Below, in pieces: positions 1 to 13,100 of a DNA stretch of 64,000 bases. Position 1 is the stretch's first letter, and each line of letters starts with the position of its first letter. The notes beneath the pieces were generated by a model. That model was not told where the DNA came from. It made no database searches and saw only the letters and a program-made list of their open reading frames with translations. The translations under genes and the position numbers were made by a program. This stretch comes from Nipponacmea schrenckii (taxonomy: Eukaryota; Mollusca; Gastropoda; Lottiidae), in NCBI GenBank assembly GCA_030562195.1, contig CM060202.1:17718317-17782316 (forward strand). Direction: 5' to 3'.

Positions 1-1826
1 CCGGTTTTATAGCCCACCGAAATCTGACTATTTTGCAATTTTGGACGGTTATGTTACACTTTCGGGCTCTAATGTTCGGATCGATCTGAAATTTACAGGA
101 TATAGATAGATACGCAACACAATTAAAAATATATCATCAAAATTTTTTGATCACTTCCGGTTTGGGCGTGGGGACGTTTCTCATTTTAGGCGACCCTAAA
201 TCCCGTGTAATTCAAGAATGTAAGCAAAAACAGTATATATTAGCTAAACAAAATAATTTGCATCCCTCGAGAAAAAAAAAATTGCAATTGCTAGTTGCGC
301 ATGCGCCATTTTTCCGAGAATAGCAAATTTTCTTTAAAATTTAATTAGTCCGTCATTTATTATCCGATTTGTATGATTTTGGTATCTATCAAAACCTTGC
401 TCCCTTATCTAAAGGATGTTTGAAACTGAATTTTGATTTTCGAACTTAAATTTATTTTATGCCCGTTTGAATTTTTTGAAAATTTGAAATTCTATATCTT
501 GTGACCTTCACCTTCAATGACCTTGAAATTTTCCATATAGAATGGCCTTGACCTCACTGTCTATAGATATGACAATATTGAATGAAAAATATCAACTTCT
601 GGGTTTTATAGCCAACCGAATTCTGACATTTTTGAAACTTTGAACGGCAATACCACATTTCCTTATGAACACATTGACTTGAGATTTTCTGTTTTATAAT
701 AGCCTCAAAACTCTTCAATAAAGGATATATGCCAAAAGTGCAGAAGCATATTTTAAAAAAGCAAAATGAAATTGTACAACTCCAGTACTAACATAAAATA
801 TATTCATCCCACATCAATGTGGTATACATCATTGGACTCCAAATTAAATTGTCTCTTAAATGGTATGCGACATGGTCGTTTTACCATGAAAATTCAAGCA
901 TTAATTTTAGATAAATTAACAAAATAAATACCAATTTTGGGTTTTTTATTTCATAAAATCTGTTTCAAATTTATCAGTCAGGGTGTTAAAGCCTGTTAAA
1001 TAACATGTCAATAAAACTGGTGGTTTAAATTTTCACACCTACTTGTCAAATCACTGAGCTGGGGAACAAATTAATCTGATTATGTAATTTCTTAACACCC
1101 GAAATTTTATTTTATTTTATTTTTTTTGGCAAAATATTTCCATTCAAATTCAAAACATACATCAAGTGAAAGAAGTAAATTCGCTTGTCATTGATCAGTT
1201 CGAATTTTGTTCGTATATTAAATAGAAATGATTTTATAAAAAATGTCAAATACAGTCATGTGAAGAGTAGCAGACATATAAGTCTTATAAAACACAGATG
1301 AACTATTGACGACATTAGTCACGGTTCAACGCACACAGGTAGCCAAAGAGTAAATTAATCTAATTATATAATCTGATAACCCTAATAAAACTTATTTATT
1401 TTTTTGTAAAATTTTTGCATACAAATTCAAAAAATATCTCTTTATAAAGCTGTGAATTAGCAAATTATCACATAGCTTGAATTTTCTCTCTATGTTAATT
1501 ACAACCAAAGTTACAAAATAATGTTTAAATTTGAATATAGAGAGTTTAAATTTCATGACAAATTGTCATCTTACTACCTACTTAAATTTTGGTTTGGAAT
1601 TTATGTAAATATCCTACCGAAATTTTAGACATGTACAAAAATCTAATAAGGAACTGATAGTAGAAACTTATAGTAGAAAAAATTGCCTCTATAGCGGAAG
1701 GTTTACGCTTACAATTGTAGGTTGAAAAGTACCGGAATTGAAAGCTAGCAGGTTAGAAGTTTCAAAATGTTCGAAATCCATGGGATAACGTATAGTTGCC
1801 ACGCTCGGAGCTGTTCACAGTTCTAG
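1..1826 (+). mobile_element. F3 rolling-circle (Helitron2-like) element, copy 1, 5' end outside window
   Basis: Non-coding element. The 3' end is explicit: inverted tag TTGCCACGC near 1797-1805, a small hairpin CTGT/ACAG, then CTAG at 1823-1826 followed by TT. The interior matches the copies at 12179-14526 (reverse) and 36838-43956. It carries ACTTCCGGT (ETS-type) motifs, a palindromic TGCGCATGCGC at about 296-308 and GTGACCTT/TGACCTTGA half-sites. Because this copy is uninterrupted at about 753-762 and 1719-1724, it serves as the empty-site reference for two insertions in copy 3. No ORF of note. The Helitron2 assignment is inferred from end structure only. Confidence 0.8.
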
Positions 1827-2669
1827 TTTAGTTTTGTTATTTTTATCATGTCTGTTGTATTCATAAACATAAAATATTGACTGATTATACTTTAAACTGA
1901 TTTATACTTTCTCTCCAGATGAAAGAAATATTCAGATACAAAAACACATATTTTATCAAAGTGAAGTAGAAAAAGACGTTTTAAAGTAGAAAGAATTGTT
2001 GCTGTATCCAGGTAAAAACTAACACCATATGATTGACGTGTGAACAGTGAAACTTGTTCCTTTCTATTTATTTCTATTGGTGAAGATTACAAATTTCAAA
2101 GACGTTCCATATTGTTTAATATATATAATATAAATAGTTTTAGTACTCTTTGGGCATTACCTATCATTTTAAACATAATGATTTTGCAAGTAACAATGTT
2201 GCTGTATATTGAGCTTATCAAATTTATAGAATAAAAGTAACTCATGAACTGTTTGATATTAAAGAAAGTATTTAGAGGTTGTGTCTGTTGAGTATGACAG
2301 TTTTTTCTTTTCAACTCTGTAATATCCCAGTTATTGTGGTAATAGGTGTCAGAAAATTCATCGTTACATGAAAACAAGAAAAGGTGGGAGTCGGTCAAGC
2401 AGTATGATTGTTTATCTGTTGGTCTCACACTTTCTATTATAAATCTTAATCACTTTTAGAACATGGATTTCAGCGGTCTGTTTGTTTTCTAACTATTGTA
2501 GTGAAATAAAGAAAATCCATAACGCTTTAAGATCAAACTGTTATTCATTAGAATCCCTCATTAATAATAGTGGAGGTACTGGATACAATATGGCGTATTA
2601 AATTCTCTATCTGTCCTGCCCACTGTCTATTCTACTATCTTTAATACAATACAATCAACTAGAATATAA
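1827..2669. other. Unassigned AT-rich stretch, possibly LINE 5' region
   Basis: Lies between the F3 3' end and the first recognisable LINE coding sequence. Only short open frames without recognisable motifs are present. It may be the 5' UTR and degraded ORF1 of the LINE, or host DNA; no target-site duplication was found to fix the LINE 5' boundary. Confidence 0.4.
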
Positions 2670-2798
2670 AGATTACTCACAGCCGAACAAAGACGCCACA
2701 ATTTTAACCTAAAAACTGTTCTTAAAGAGTTAGGCAAACATGATAAATATGTAGTAAAAGGTGGGAGAATATGTGCTAAGAGGGAAAAGCGGGACTGA

Positions 2799-5264
2799 CT
2801 TCTAGAAGCTGACTGTGTGAATGGGGGTGTAAAATGTGGCCTGTGGAATCTTCGGGGTTGGAACTGTAACTCTCTATCTGATAATAATAAAATACGCTCG
2901 CTGTGTATCAATCACATTAATGTGGACATTCTCGGTGTCTGTGAAACACATCTGACTGGCCGAAGTGAAATTGTATTTCCTGGATATAAGTGGTTTGGTC
3001 ATAATCGCGGTTACATTCATACAAGAGCTAAAGTGGGTTCCGGTGGTGTTGGTCTCCTCGTTAGAAATGAGTTTTATGACACGTATAACATTAACACCGA
3101 AAATAAAGTATGTGAAGGCATCTTGTGGGTGAAATTTGTTCATAAATTGGACGGTTCAGTATTTTTTGTATGTGTTTGTTATTTACCCCCGGAAAACTCC
3201 AGTAGGTCAACTGATGTGTATGGTTTTTTCGATATATTGACATCTCAGATTTACTCGTACCAAGGCATTGGGAGTTTTTATATATGTGGTGACTTCAACT
3301 CACGATGTGGCGATAATCAAGATTTCATTCAAGGTGTAGATAACATACCAGACCGTGACATTGTTGGCTATAGATCAAACAAATACGGTGAAGCCTTAAC
3401 AGAGTTTCTGATTAATGTCAACTGTTGTATCTTGAATGGACGTAACTGCACGAAAAATGACTTCACTTACATTTCTAGTGTTGGCCGGTCAGTGGTTGAC
3501 TATACATTCGTCCCATATGAGGAACTGTCTCGGTTTTCGGACTTCCATGTAAATACAATGACTGATATCCTAGAAGCAACTAATAGCGCGGCACTGGTTT
3601 CCTCCACAACTAAACTACCAGATCACTCCATTTTAACATGGAAATTAGACTTGAACTTTTACCCAGCCAGAAATTTGGTGAAGCAGAATAAATCTTATAC
3701 TAAATATAAAACTGAAAAAGCAGACATCAATTTCGGAATAAATAACACCCTTATACAGCGTGTGGGCAAGAAAATCAAACAGTTAATTAGCGACGAAAGT
3801 TCGCAACAACATGTGAATAATATTTATAGTGAGTTTATAACAGCAATTAAGAACGAAATGAACATGACTCTCGAACCAAAGCGAATCGTGTTAGCTCGGG
3901 GGGTAGACAACAAAAAACGCCGAGTCGCGAAGCCCTGGTGGAATGACTCTTTATCACTTTTATGGAACGAGCTTTGTTGTGTGGAACGGCAATGGTTGAA
4001 ACACAAAGGTTCTAACAAAAATAAGCTACATGCGAGTTTTGTTCAAAAGAGACGTACATTCGACAAAGCAGTCCAAAAATGTAAACGTGAACACTTACAG
4101 ATCAAACATAAGTGGTTTGAAGATACACAAAATGTGAACCCATCGGAGTTCTGGGGCGAGATTGGTAAAATTGGAATTGCGAAGGAAAGGGAAAATATTC
4201 CAATGGAAGTCGTATTGCAAGACGGTTCCGTGAGTCGAGATATACCAACAGTTTTAGACAAGTGGAAAACAGACTTTGAAACCCTACTGAACTGCTCCAG
4301 TGATAATGAAGCTGTCTGTAATTCTCCCGCTGTTAAGCACGATGTACCAGACAACAATCTCAACACGGATATATCCATGGCGGAAGTATACAAGGCATTG
4401 AACATGGCAAATACCGGAAAGGCGTGTGGTATAGATGAGCTTCCGGTTGAAGTCTTCAAAAACAATTCAGTTGCAAATATCTTTCTGTGTCTTTTTAACT
4501 ATTGTTTCTCGCATGCAGTTGTGCCTGATGTATGGAAACACGGTATAATTAACCCGATATTGAAATCGACATCTAGTGATCCGAGAGACCCGTTAGGCTA
4601 CCGAGGAATAACATTGGCTCCGGCCGCCTACAAAGTGTATTGCTCAATCCTAAACGAGAGACTGAAAAAGTTCGCAGATGACAAAGCCCTAATACATGAC
4701 AATCAGAATGGTTTTACAAAAGACAGAACAACCATTGACCACGTACTTTCACTTACTTCGATTGTAGAGACCCGAAAGAAATTGCGTCTATCTACTTTTG
4801 TTAGCTTTATCGATTTTAAAACGGCATATGACAGAGTGGATAGATGTATGCTTTTTCGGAAACTCGCATCGAGTGGGGTGAATGGTCGTTTCTTTCAGTG
4901 CATGGAATCCTTGTACAAAGACGTTAAATCTAGGGTAAGATTGAATGATCATAATACTGATTGGTTTGACATCAATTCTGGGTTAAAGCAGGGATGCCTA
5001 CTCTCCCCTTTCCTTTTCAATCTATATATAAACGAACTTATTGATACTCTCAATAGCCAAAATGTCGGAATTAAAATAGAAAATCGGAGAGTCTGCATCA
5101 TGCTTTATGCAGATGACTTAGTCTTGTTGGCAGAAAATGAAAATCATCTTCAGAAATTATTAGACAGTCTTTATGAATGGTCATCTAGCCATAATATGTT
5201 GGTAAATCCCAAAAAGTCAAATGTTATGCATTTCCGTGCTAACTCAGTCGCATTAACGCAGTAA
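2799..5264 (+). pseudogene. LINE ORF2, endonuclease and reverse transcriptase part
   Basis: The frame is open from 2799; the first methionine-type codon is GTG at 2817, giving about 815 codons, so the true start is uncertain and may lie in a lost upstream part. APE endonuclease motifs: NLRGWN near the start, the ETHL catalytic glutamate motif, GDFN at about residues 158-161, and PDHS in place of the usual SDH. Reverse transcriptase: FIDFKTAYD with its aspartate at about residue 666, LKQGCLLSPFLFNLYINEL, and YADD at about 764-767 followed by LVLLA. The frame stops right after a thumb-region motif (MHFR) at TAA 5262-5264, where family members continue. The catalytic residues are intact, so decay looks recent. 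Confidence 0.9.
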
Positions 5265-5265
5265 T

Positions 5266-6324
5266 ATAGATATTTGTAGTAATTATATTTATTTAGGTAT
5301 TGTGCTGTCGGAACACCTCGATTACAAAATCATGGCACAGCATGTGGCAAAAGCAGCATCAAGAGCATTAGGTTTACTTATTGCCAAGTCCAAGAGCATA
5401 GGAGGATTTCCATATAAAACATTCACGAAACTGTATGATAGTTTAGTTTTTGCAATTATTGATTATGGATCCGCTGTTTGGGGGGACAAGACTTTCAGTT
5501 GCATAAACGCAGTGCAAAATAGAGCGTGTAGATATTTTCTGGGAGTAGGCAAATATACACCGAATGTTGCTGTCAATGGCGAAATGGGTTGGGTTCCGTT
5601 GGAAGTCAGACAATGGAATAGCATAATAAAATATTACTGTAGACTGTACAACATGGCAGATGGTCGTCTGAATAAGGACATATTCAAATGGTCGGTTATC
5701 CACTCTGAAAAAAGTAAAAACTGGGCGTATAGAATAAAATTACGTCTGAGTAAATTAGAACTTTGGGATACTATCCTGCCGATTTTAACTTCCAATAGAC
5801 TTTTAAGTGCAAAAAGATTGATGTCTGATGTTTTTAATAGAAATGCTGATATTTATCTTGATAATTGGTACAAGGAGTTAACACAAAATAAAAGATCTGA
5901 TAAAGGGGGAAACAAATTAAGAACTTACAAACTATTTAAAACTGTTTATTGTCCAGAAAATTATGTAACTAAGAAACTGTACCCCTCCCATCGCAGTGCC
6001 CTAGCTAAATTCAGGTGTGGAGTAGCACCTATCCGCATTGAAACAGGCAGATACGAAGGCCTTCCCATCGAAGATAGAACCTGTTTTTACTGCCCTGGAA
6101 ACCTTGAGAATGAAGAGCACTGTCTCCTGAAATGTCCATTATACAAAGATATTAGAAAAGTTAGTAGCGAAAAAGCGCAAAGTATATTCCCAAATTTCGA
6201 TACATTAAATGACCAAGATAAAATGTGTATCCTTTTGTCACACCCTGATTTGAATTATGTAACCGCCAAAACTTGCTGTGATATTTTAAAACTTAGAAAA
6301 AATACTCTGTATAGATCGACATAA
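5266..6324 (+). pseudogene. LINE ORF2, C-terminal part in the +1 frame
   Basis: Continues the same polyprotein in another frame; YIYLGIVLSEHLDY at about 5284-5325 is the YLG-type motif normally found shortly after the RT domain. The expected linker between MHFR and YLG is too short, so a small deletion with a net frameshift is inferred around 5225-5285. The rest is an alpha-rich C-terminal region with a CX2CX8HX4C motif (CFYC...EEHCLLKC), the type of zinc knuckle found at the C-terminus of such LINEs. Ends at TAA before an AT-rich 3' UTR. Confidence 0.85.
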
Positions 6325-6651
6325 ACCCCTTTTATTAAATTTGTTCCAATATAGCTGATACATGTATATTTTTAATTGTCAATTATGCTATTTTAATGCT
6401 ATCGTAGTCTGAAGTGTATTTATATTAACTTATTTTGTTGTATATGAATGTATTTAATACTGTTGTCGAAAACTGTGAATTTTTTTTTATACGATACACG
6501 AATTTTAATGTAATAATTGGTTTTAATTTTGCTTAAGTCTCTCATAATTCTTAATAGAATGGCAGTTAACTTTTATGTTTTTATCTGTATATATACTATA
6601 TTGTATAACTGGTGAGACTATAATAATAAAATATCTATCTATCTATCTACT

Positions 6652-8101
6652 AATTTACTCCTCACACCTCCCAATTTCTATTTTTCTAACACAACAGTAT
6701 TCGATCAATATAAATGTATCTTATGATAATGTTTGGATAGTAGATGAAATGTAATTTTAAATACTGAGCGTTTACGAAAAAAAAAATACGTGCGGGTGTC
6801 GGTAACTGTAATAACTTACATATTTTAAAGAGATACATATTTTCGCCTCCAATGACCGGATATAAAATATACATATTATCATAAAAATCTATTTACATAA
6901 TGTACAGGTGACAAGGATGTATAAGATAATAAAATCTTGTATATGATTGGAAGAAGGAAACAGGTGCAAACATTACTTCATAAAGATTAGTCGGTGAGTT
7001 ACCACACATTCTATTCTCCTTTCTTGAGAGTGGCAAATAACGATAACTCATTTATACCATCGACCATCGATAAGGGGTATCTAAACCCTGATTAACTAGA
7101 ATGTTCTAGGGTTGAATGATTCGATTCTGTTTTTAGTCAATTGAGCAATAATATTAATCTATAAACATACAGCTGATATTTATGTTAATGTTAGCATATT
7201 TCATAACATCATTGAAATATCTCTTACGTCTGTCCACGTGTGATTGGGCATCAATGGATTATTATCTATAAAAGAGTATCTAAACCGAGACAAACTAAAA
7301 TGTTTTAAGGTTGAATGATTCGATTCAATTGACCAATAATATTAATTTAGACCTTTACATTTAGCTGTAGGGTTCGGTAGATGCAAAAGCTAAAATCTAT
7401 ATTTCGTAAATCACAGCAACGCTGTATTATTCTTAATAATTATTCTTATTCTTTGATATTTCTAGATTTCAACCGTGAATAGTGAATCAAAGACTACCAG
7501 AACTCCAGGAATGAGATTCTGATTATCTAAATGTGATGATATCACTAAACTTACAAAACTTGATAGTAATTATAGACTTTACTTAACTTATAAAATTACA
7601 CAATTTATAGTGAACAGATACTGATAAAATATTAACCTGCAGTAAACCAGTATAATTGGTACCTTAAGGAATATATTTCCCTTGAACCTGTAATAAACTG
7701 GTAGGTAATGAAAGATAATAAGATAATGATTATAGACATCAAACAGTATAAAACAGTAGGTTATAGGTAGATACATGTGTCCAGTGATAACAATATTTAT
7801 TGAACGTGTAATTGATAGATAACCAAGACATTTATATACATGTGTATATAATTCAGATTCAAGGAAACGCGAAAGTGTCGGTTAACATTCCATCATTGAA
7901 GCCTCGGAACTTAAATCTTTCGAAATGTAAAAAAAAATACAAAATACAAGTCAAAGTATCAAATTCTATGAATTACTTAATTCTCAATACAGAAACTTGG
8001 CGTGAGAAACTTGATGAAAGTGACAAAAGGAATGTGAGAAAAAGGTTATATCAACCAGAAAAACTTTTTCTACTAAAACATTTATTTTACTTTCTTACAA
8101 C
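6652..8101. other. Gene-free AT-rich stretch with a diverged direct repeat
   Basis: No gene recognised. A diverged direct repeat of about 110 bp occurs at roughly 7075-7185 and 7269-7375, sharing GTATCTAAACC, GGTTGAATGATTCGATTC and CAATAATATTAAT. The open frame running into the N gap is not supported as a gene. Confidence 0.5.
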
Positions 8102-8601
8102 NNNNNNNNNNNNNNNNNNNNNNNNNNNNNNNNNNNNNNNNNNNNNNNNNNNNNNNNNNNNNNNNNNNNNNNNNNNNNNNNNNNNNNNNNNNNNNNNNNN
8201 NNNNNNNNNNNNNNNNNNNNNNNNNNNNNNNNNNNNNNNNNNNNNNNNNNNNNNNNNNNNNNNNNNNNNNNNNNNNNNNNNNNNNNNNNNNNNNNNNNNN
8301 NNNNNNNNNNNNNNNNNNNNNNNNNNNNNNNNNNNNNNNNNNNNNNNNNNNNNNNNNNNNNNNNNNNNNNNNNNNNNNNNNNNNNNNNNNNNNNNNNNNN
8401 NNNNNNNNNNNNNNNNNNNNNNNNNNNNNNNNNNNNNNNNNNNNNNNNNNNNNNNNNNNNNNNNNNNNNNNNNNNNNNNNNNNNNNNNNNNNNNNNNNNN
8501 NNNNNNNNNNNNNNNNNNNNNNNNNNNNNNNNNNNNNNNNNNNNNNNNNNNNNNNNNNNNNNNNNNNNNNNNNNNNNNNNNNNNNNNNNNNNNNNNNNNN
8601 N
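8102..8601. other. Assembly gap, 500 N
   Basis: Exactly 500 N, the same length as the gaps at 28810 and 44406, so it is a placeholder rather than a measured distance. The right side is F2-type repeat. Confidence 0.98.
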
Positions 8602-10083
8602 GTTTTCGGGTGGATGGGAATAAAATTGTAGAAGTTGAAAAAAATGCAAAAATTGAAATGAAAAAAGTCAGCTACAAAAGTAATGAAATTAGCAGTTTTA
8701 AACTGCAGTTAAGTAGCTAGCAGTTTTAAGAAGCTAACAAAAGAAGTTTCGTAAAAATCAGTCGAAAAATAGAGGTAATAAAGTGCAAAAACCATAATGG
8801 CGCTATTGCCCACGGCTCGTTTCCGGTTGAACTAAATGACATCATTTTACATTTAAAAGTTACAAGTCTCACAGTTTGAGGGGGTTGACAACCCTAAACC
8901 TATGTACAAAAAATAGACGATTTCAACCACTTCTTTTCCACCTATCTGAAATATTTAAATATCAATGGAAAGAGGGGACTTTCAGCTATCCAAAAATATA
9001 AAATTTATTTCTTTATGACATTTCAACTTTAAGAAATCGGGTATGAAAGATGAACGAAAAAAACGTCAATTATTCCCTTAAAATTAGCATATCTACTAGG
9101 CTATTTAATATAGAAGGTTGAAATTTTGCACAACGCAAGTCTACATGTATCTCTACAAAATTACGTTGGCTTTTTGGAAAATTTTGTTTTGTTTTGAAGA
9201 TATTGATAGAAATCAAAATTTTGCGAGTACATTTACGAAAAATTGAATTTTTAAAAAACTATTCATTTTATAAAAAAAAGCCAACGTAAAGTTATAGAGG
9301 ACATCGTAAGCTTTAGTTGAAGCCAAAGTTTGTAAAAATCGGATAAATCGTAAGCGAGATATGCTTTTGGAAAAATGGCATTTTTTTTCAACATTTTGCA
9401 AACACATGTAAACCTTACGAAATAAACGATCATTTTGTTAAAAGATTGTCTTTCATGCTGTAGAAATCTTTAAGCACCTTTTAGGCATCGATATGCACCG
9501 ATATCCACATAATTGGAGTGCTAAAACAATGGATTAGCACATGTCAAAACCCTTCCACCCACCAATCATAAAATTTTATTTGTTTACATGTGACGTAATG
9601 ATTTATGGGACATCACGTGACTTCTGGATTCCCCCGATACACAAACTCTTACTTCGCGGGCCGATATTAACAATAACTGACCAGCAAACGTAGAGAATGT
9701 TTATTTAGCCGATGACGTTGTAATCACAAATGTCAACTGACAACGTAATTTGTACGTCTACATAGAGGAATACCCCGTTTTGTTCTATAAATAGATTATC
9801 TTCACGGACGGATATCAGACGAACTACTGAAGCGATTGAGCTAAAATTTTTACTAGATGAGTTTCTTTTAATGCCAAATAGAATGGATATAAAATTAATA
9901 CGTTTCTTGATTGAAATACACTTCGAACGATAAGGTTGTCAACCCCCTTAAATAGCAAACAGTTACAGGTAGTTTGTGGCATGTTGCCTTCTTAGAAAAC
10001 AATCGAGGGTAAAATTCGAAAAAAAAAAAAAAAAAAATAGTCATTTCGAAAACAAAGCAGTGCGTTCGATGAACGCACTGCAA
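8602..10083 (-). mobile_element. F2 rolling-circle element fragment with intact 5' end
   Basis: On the minus strand the element begins at 10083 with TT, then the tag hairpin GCAGTGCGTTC, loop ATC and the perfectly complementary second arm (10059-10081 on plus), then the scaffold TTTGTTTTCG, AAATGACTA and a T-run. Sequence right of the gap (8602-8720) resembles F2 interior at about 53200-53290. A TIR element (8879-9948) is inserted. The 3' end is lost in or beyond the gap. Confidence 0.7.
8879..9948. mobile_element. Non-autonomous TIR DNA element, about 1.07 kb
   Basis: Ends are inverted copies of AGGGGGTTGACAACC (left from 8879, right ending at 9948) that continue with a few matches. The interior holds a second inverted pair, ACGTTGGCTTTTT near 9162-9176 and its complement near 9278-9291. 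No ORF is recognised. The target duplication is unclear (TTG left, TAA right), so I do not assign a superfamily. It is inserted in F2-type sequence. Confidence 0.6.
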
Positions 10084-10147
10084 AAAAAAAAAAAAGAATT
10101 GACAAACCGAAAACAAACTGGGACTTTGCGGTAGCAAAGTCCCACAA
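10084..10147 (-). mobile_element. F1 5' terminus (64 bp), head-to-tail with the next F1
   Basis: On the minus strand: TTG, stem TGGGACTTTGC, loop TACC, complementary arm, then GTTTGTTTTCGGTTTGTCAATTC and a T-run interrupted by the F2 5' end at 10083. Its first base touches the CTAG 3' end of the next F1 (10148) with no base between. Confidence 0.8.
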
Positions 10148-13100
10148 CTAGAGCCACACGTGGCACAGAGTGGGACTTTGCTAGCGTTGCAAAATTGCAA
10201 CAAACAGCCCGAAACATTTGATTTTCTGGGAGAAACTGGCCAAAGCAACGAGGTATCTGTGTGCAAAGTACCTTTTTGAAAAACGTTATTTCCTACAGAC
10301 GTAGAGCGCTGACCGATATAAATGAAAAATTTTAAGTTTACCCGGATGTGCCACGCCCATCTCAATTATTTTGGCGTAAATCTAATCACATTTGAAATTT
10401 ATATTAACGGTACAAATTTGAAGCTTGAACATCTAATAGATCACGAGATATGCACAAATACATTTCAAAAAAGCAAAATGTACTTTAATTTTAAAAGTGC
10501 AAAAATTAAATTTTCATTTTAAAAACTTTTGTTATTCATTGCTGGAAAGTGGACAAAAAGCGCCTTAAGAATCTGAAAAAAAAACCCTCTAAATTAATTA
10601 GGTCACGCTCTAGAGCAGTCCAAAGTTGTGAATTTTTCTGTTTTCGGGCAGCTATAAAACCGGAAGTGGACGTCGGAGGTCAAATGTTAAAGTATTAACT
10701 GATAAAAAAGGTCAATGACATTTTACCTACTAAAGGTCAAAGTCACCAAAGGTCAAGGTCACGAGAAATAAGCTTCCAAAATTAGAAAAAAATCAACCGG
10801 TTTGCTATTGCCGAGAAATTGCAACAAACAGGCCGAATCATCTGATTTTCTTGGATGAACTGGCCAAAGCAATGAGATATCTGTGTGCAAAGTACTTTTT
10901 AAAAAAAACGCTTTTTCCTACAGACGTAATTCGCTGACCTATGAAAAGGGTAAATTCGAAATTTACCCGGATATGCCACGCCCATCTCATTTTTTTTAGC
11001 GTGAATCCAATCACATTCAAAATGTTTATTCACGGTACAAATTTGGAGTTTGTACATCCAATAGATCACGCAATATACACATACACATTTCAAAAAAACG
11101 TAAACACGACAAAATGTACTTGTTATATTCAAAAATCAAAAACTTCAATTTTCATTTTACAAACTTTTTTATATATCATTGGAAAGAGGACAAAAAACAA
11201 CTTAAGAATCTGAAAAAATTAACACTCTGAATTAATTAGGTCACGCTCTAGAGCAGCCCAAAGTTGCGAATTTTGATGTTTTCGGGCAGCTATAAAACCG
11301 GAAGTAGACGTCGGAGGTCAAAGGTCAAAGTATCAACTGATAGCCAAGGTCAATGACCTTTGACCTACTAAAGGTCAAGGTCGTCAAAGGTCAAGGTCAC
11401 GAGAAATAAGCCCCCAAACTTAGAAAAAATTCAACCGGATGTTGCAAAATTGCAAAAGTGAAATTCAAAAATCGGTTACCATAATTTTTTTCGCAATCAA
11501 CTAAGCTTTCCAGAAATATAAACATCACGCAAATCGCTCTTACCGTAGAGGCCCCATTTTGAGTTTTACAAAAAAGTGAATTTCAAGATGGCGGCCAAAG
11601 TATTACTTCCGGTCTGGATTTTTTTTTTAAATCGGCCAGTTTTTTTAAAAAGATATTGTTCAACACAAGTTTCAATGACCCGTGACAATTAGACCGGAAG
11701 TAGACCGAAAATCAGAGATTTCAACTTTGAACCCTTTTTGAGCTTAAACCGGAAGTGACGCAAAATATTTGACAATGTCATTTTGTTCAGATTTATAGTC
11801 TCTCTTAGCCCCTAAAATTGGAACTTAATCGGACAGAAATTTAAAAAATGGTAAAAAAATTCGAAAATACGGCAAAAGATTGTCTGCTACGAATTTTCGA
11901 AATTCGAATTTTTTTAACTGCTATCCTATTGGATATTGTATGTAGAATCTGAAAATGAAAACCCGATGAAAATCGGGCCAAAATTGCGCCTTCTAGAGCC
12001 GAAAAACTGTTTTTTGCAAATGTTGCACTGTTGCACTTCTTGTTTTGCAAAAATGTTCCAATTTATATTCAGTAACTTTTTTGCCACTACAGAAGGTCTA
12101 GGAAATTTGAATGGTTGCTGCAACTACTGTAGTTTAAGAGCAGAAAGGTGTGGAAAAATCGAAAAAAAAAAAAAAAAACTAGAACTGTGAACAGCTCCGA
12201 GCGTGGCAACTATGCGTCATCCCTTGGATTTCGAACATTTTGAAACTTCTAACCTGCTAGCTTTCAATTCCGGTACTTTTCAGCCTACAATTGTAAGCGT
12301 AAACTTTCCGCTATATAGGCAATTTTTTCTACTATAAGTTTCTACTATCAGTCCCTTATTAGATTTTTGTACATGTCTAAGATTTCGGTAGGATATTTAC
12401 ATAAATTGCAAACCAAAATTTAAGTAGGTAGTAAGATGACAATTTGTCATGAAATTTAAACTCTCTATATTCAAATTTAAACATTATTTTGTAATTTTGG
12501 TTGTAATTAACATAGAGAGAAAATTCAAACTATGTGATAATTTGCTAATTCCCAGCTTTATAAAGAGATATTTTTTAAAATTTGTATGCAAAAATTTTAC
12601 AAAAAATAAATAAATTTTATTAGGGTTATCAGATTATATCATTAGATTAATTTACTCTTTGGCCACCTGTGTGCGTTGAACCGTGACTAATGTGGTCAAT
12701 AGTTCATCTGTGTTTTATAAGACTTCTATGTCTGCTATTTCACATGACTGTATTTGACATTTTTTTTATAAAATCATTTCTATTTAAGATACGAACAAAA
12801 TTCAAACTGATCAATGACAAGCGAATCTACTTCTTTAACTTGATGTATGTTTTGAATTTGAATGGAAATATTTTGCCAAAAAAAAAAAAAAAAAATTCGG
12901 GTGTAAGAAATTACATAATCAGATTAATTTGTTTCCCAGCTCAGTGATTTGACAAGTAGGTGTGAAAATTTAAACCACCAGTTTTATTGACATGTTATAT
13001 AACAGGCTTTAACACCCTGACTGATCAATTTGAAACAGATTTTATGAAATAAAAAACCCAAAATTGGTATTTATTTTGTTAATTTATCTAAAATTAATGC

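Larger units (their letters stand above)
2670..6651 (+). mobile_element. APE-type LINE (CR1/Jockey-superfamily-like), nearly complete but broken
   Basis: A non-LTR retrotransposon with endonuclease, reverse transcriptase and a C-terminal cysteine/histidine motif, ending in a tail of ATCT tetranucleotides at about 6632-6651, as in many LINEs primed on microsatellite-like tails. No RNase H domain is recognisable. A short open stretch at 2670-2798 ends at a TGA just before the main ORF and could be the end of ORF1. The coding sequence is interrupted near 5262, so this copy cannot be autonomous as written. The clade assignment is from memory of RT and endonuclease motifs, not a search. Confidence 0.85.

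Noticed and set aside
2096..2428. 110-codon minus-strand ORF upstream of the LINE
   Set aside because: No motif, very AT-rich, and in a region likely to be LINE 5' sequence on the other strand.
7812..8720. Long open frame across the first N gap
   Set aside because: Most of it is N; the right part is F2 repeat and the left part has no motif.
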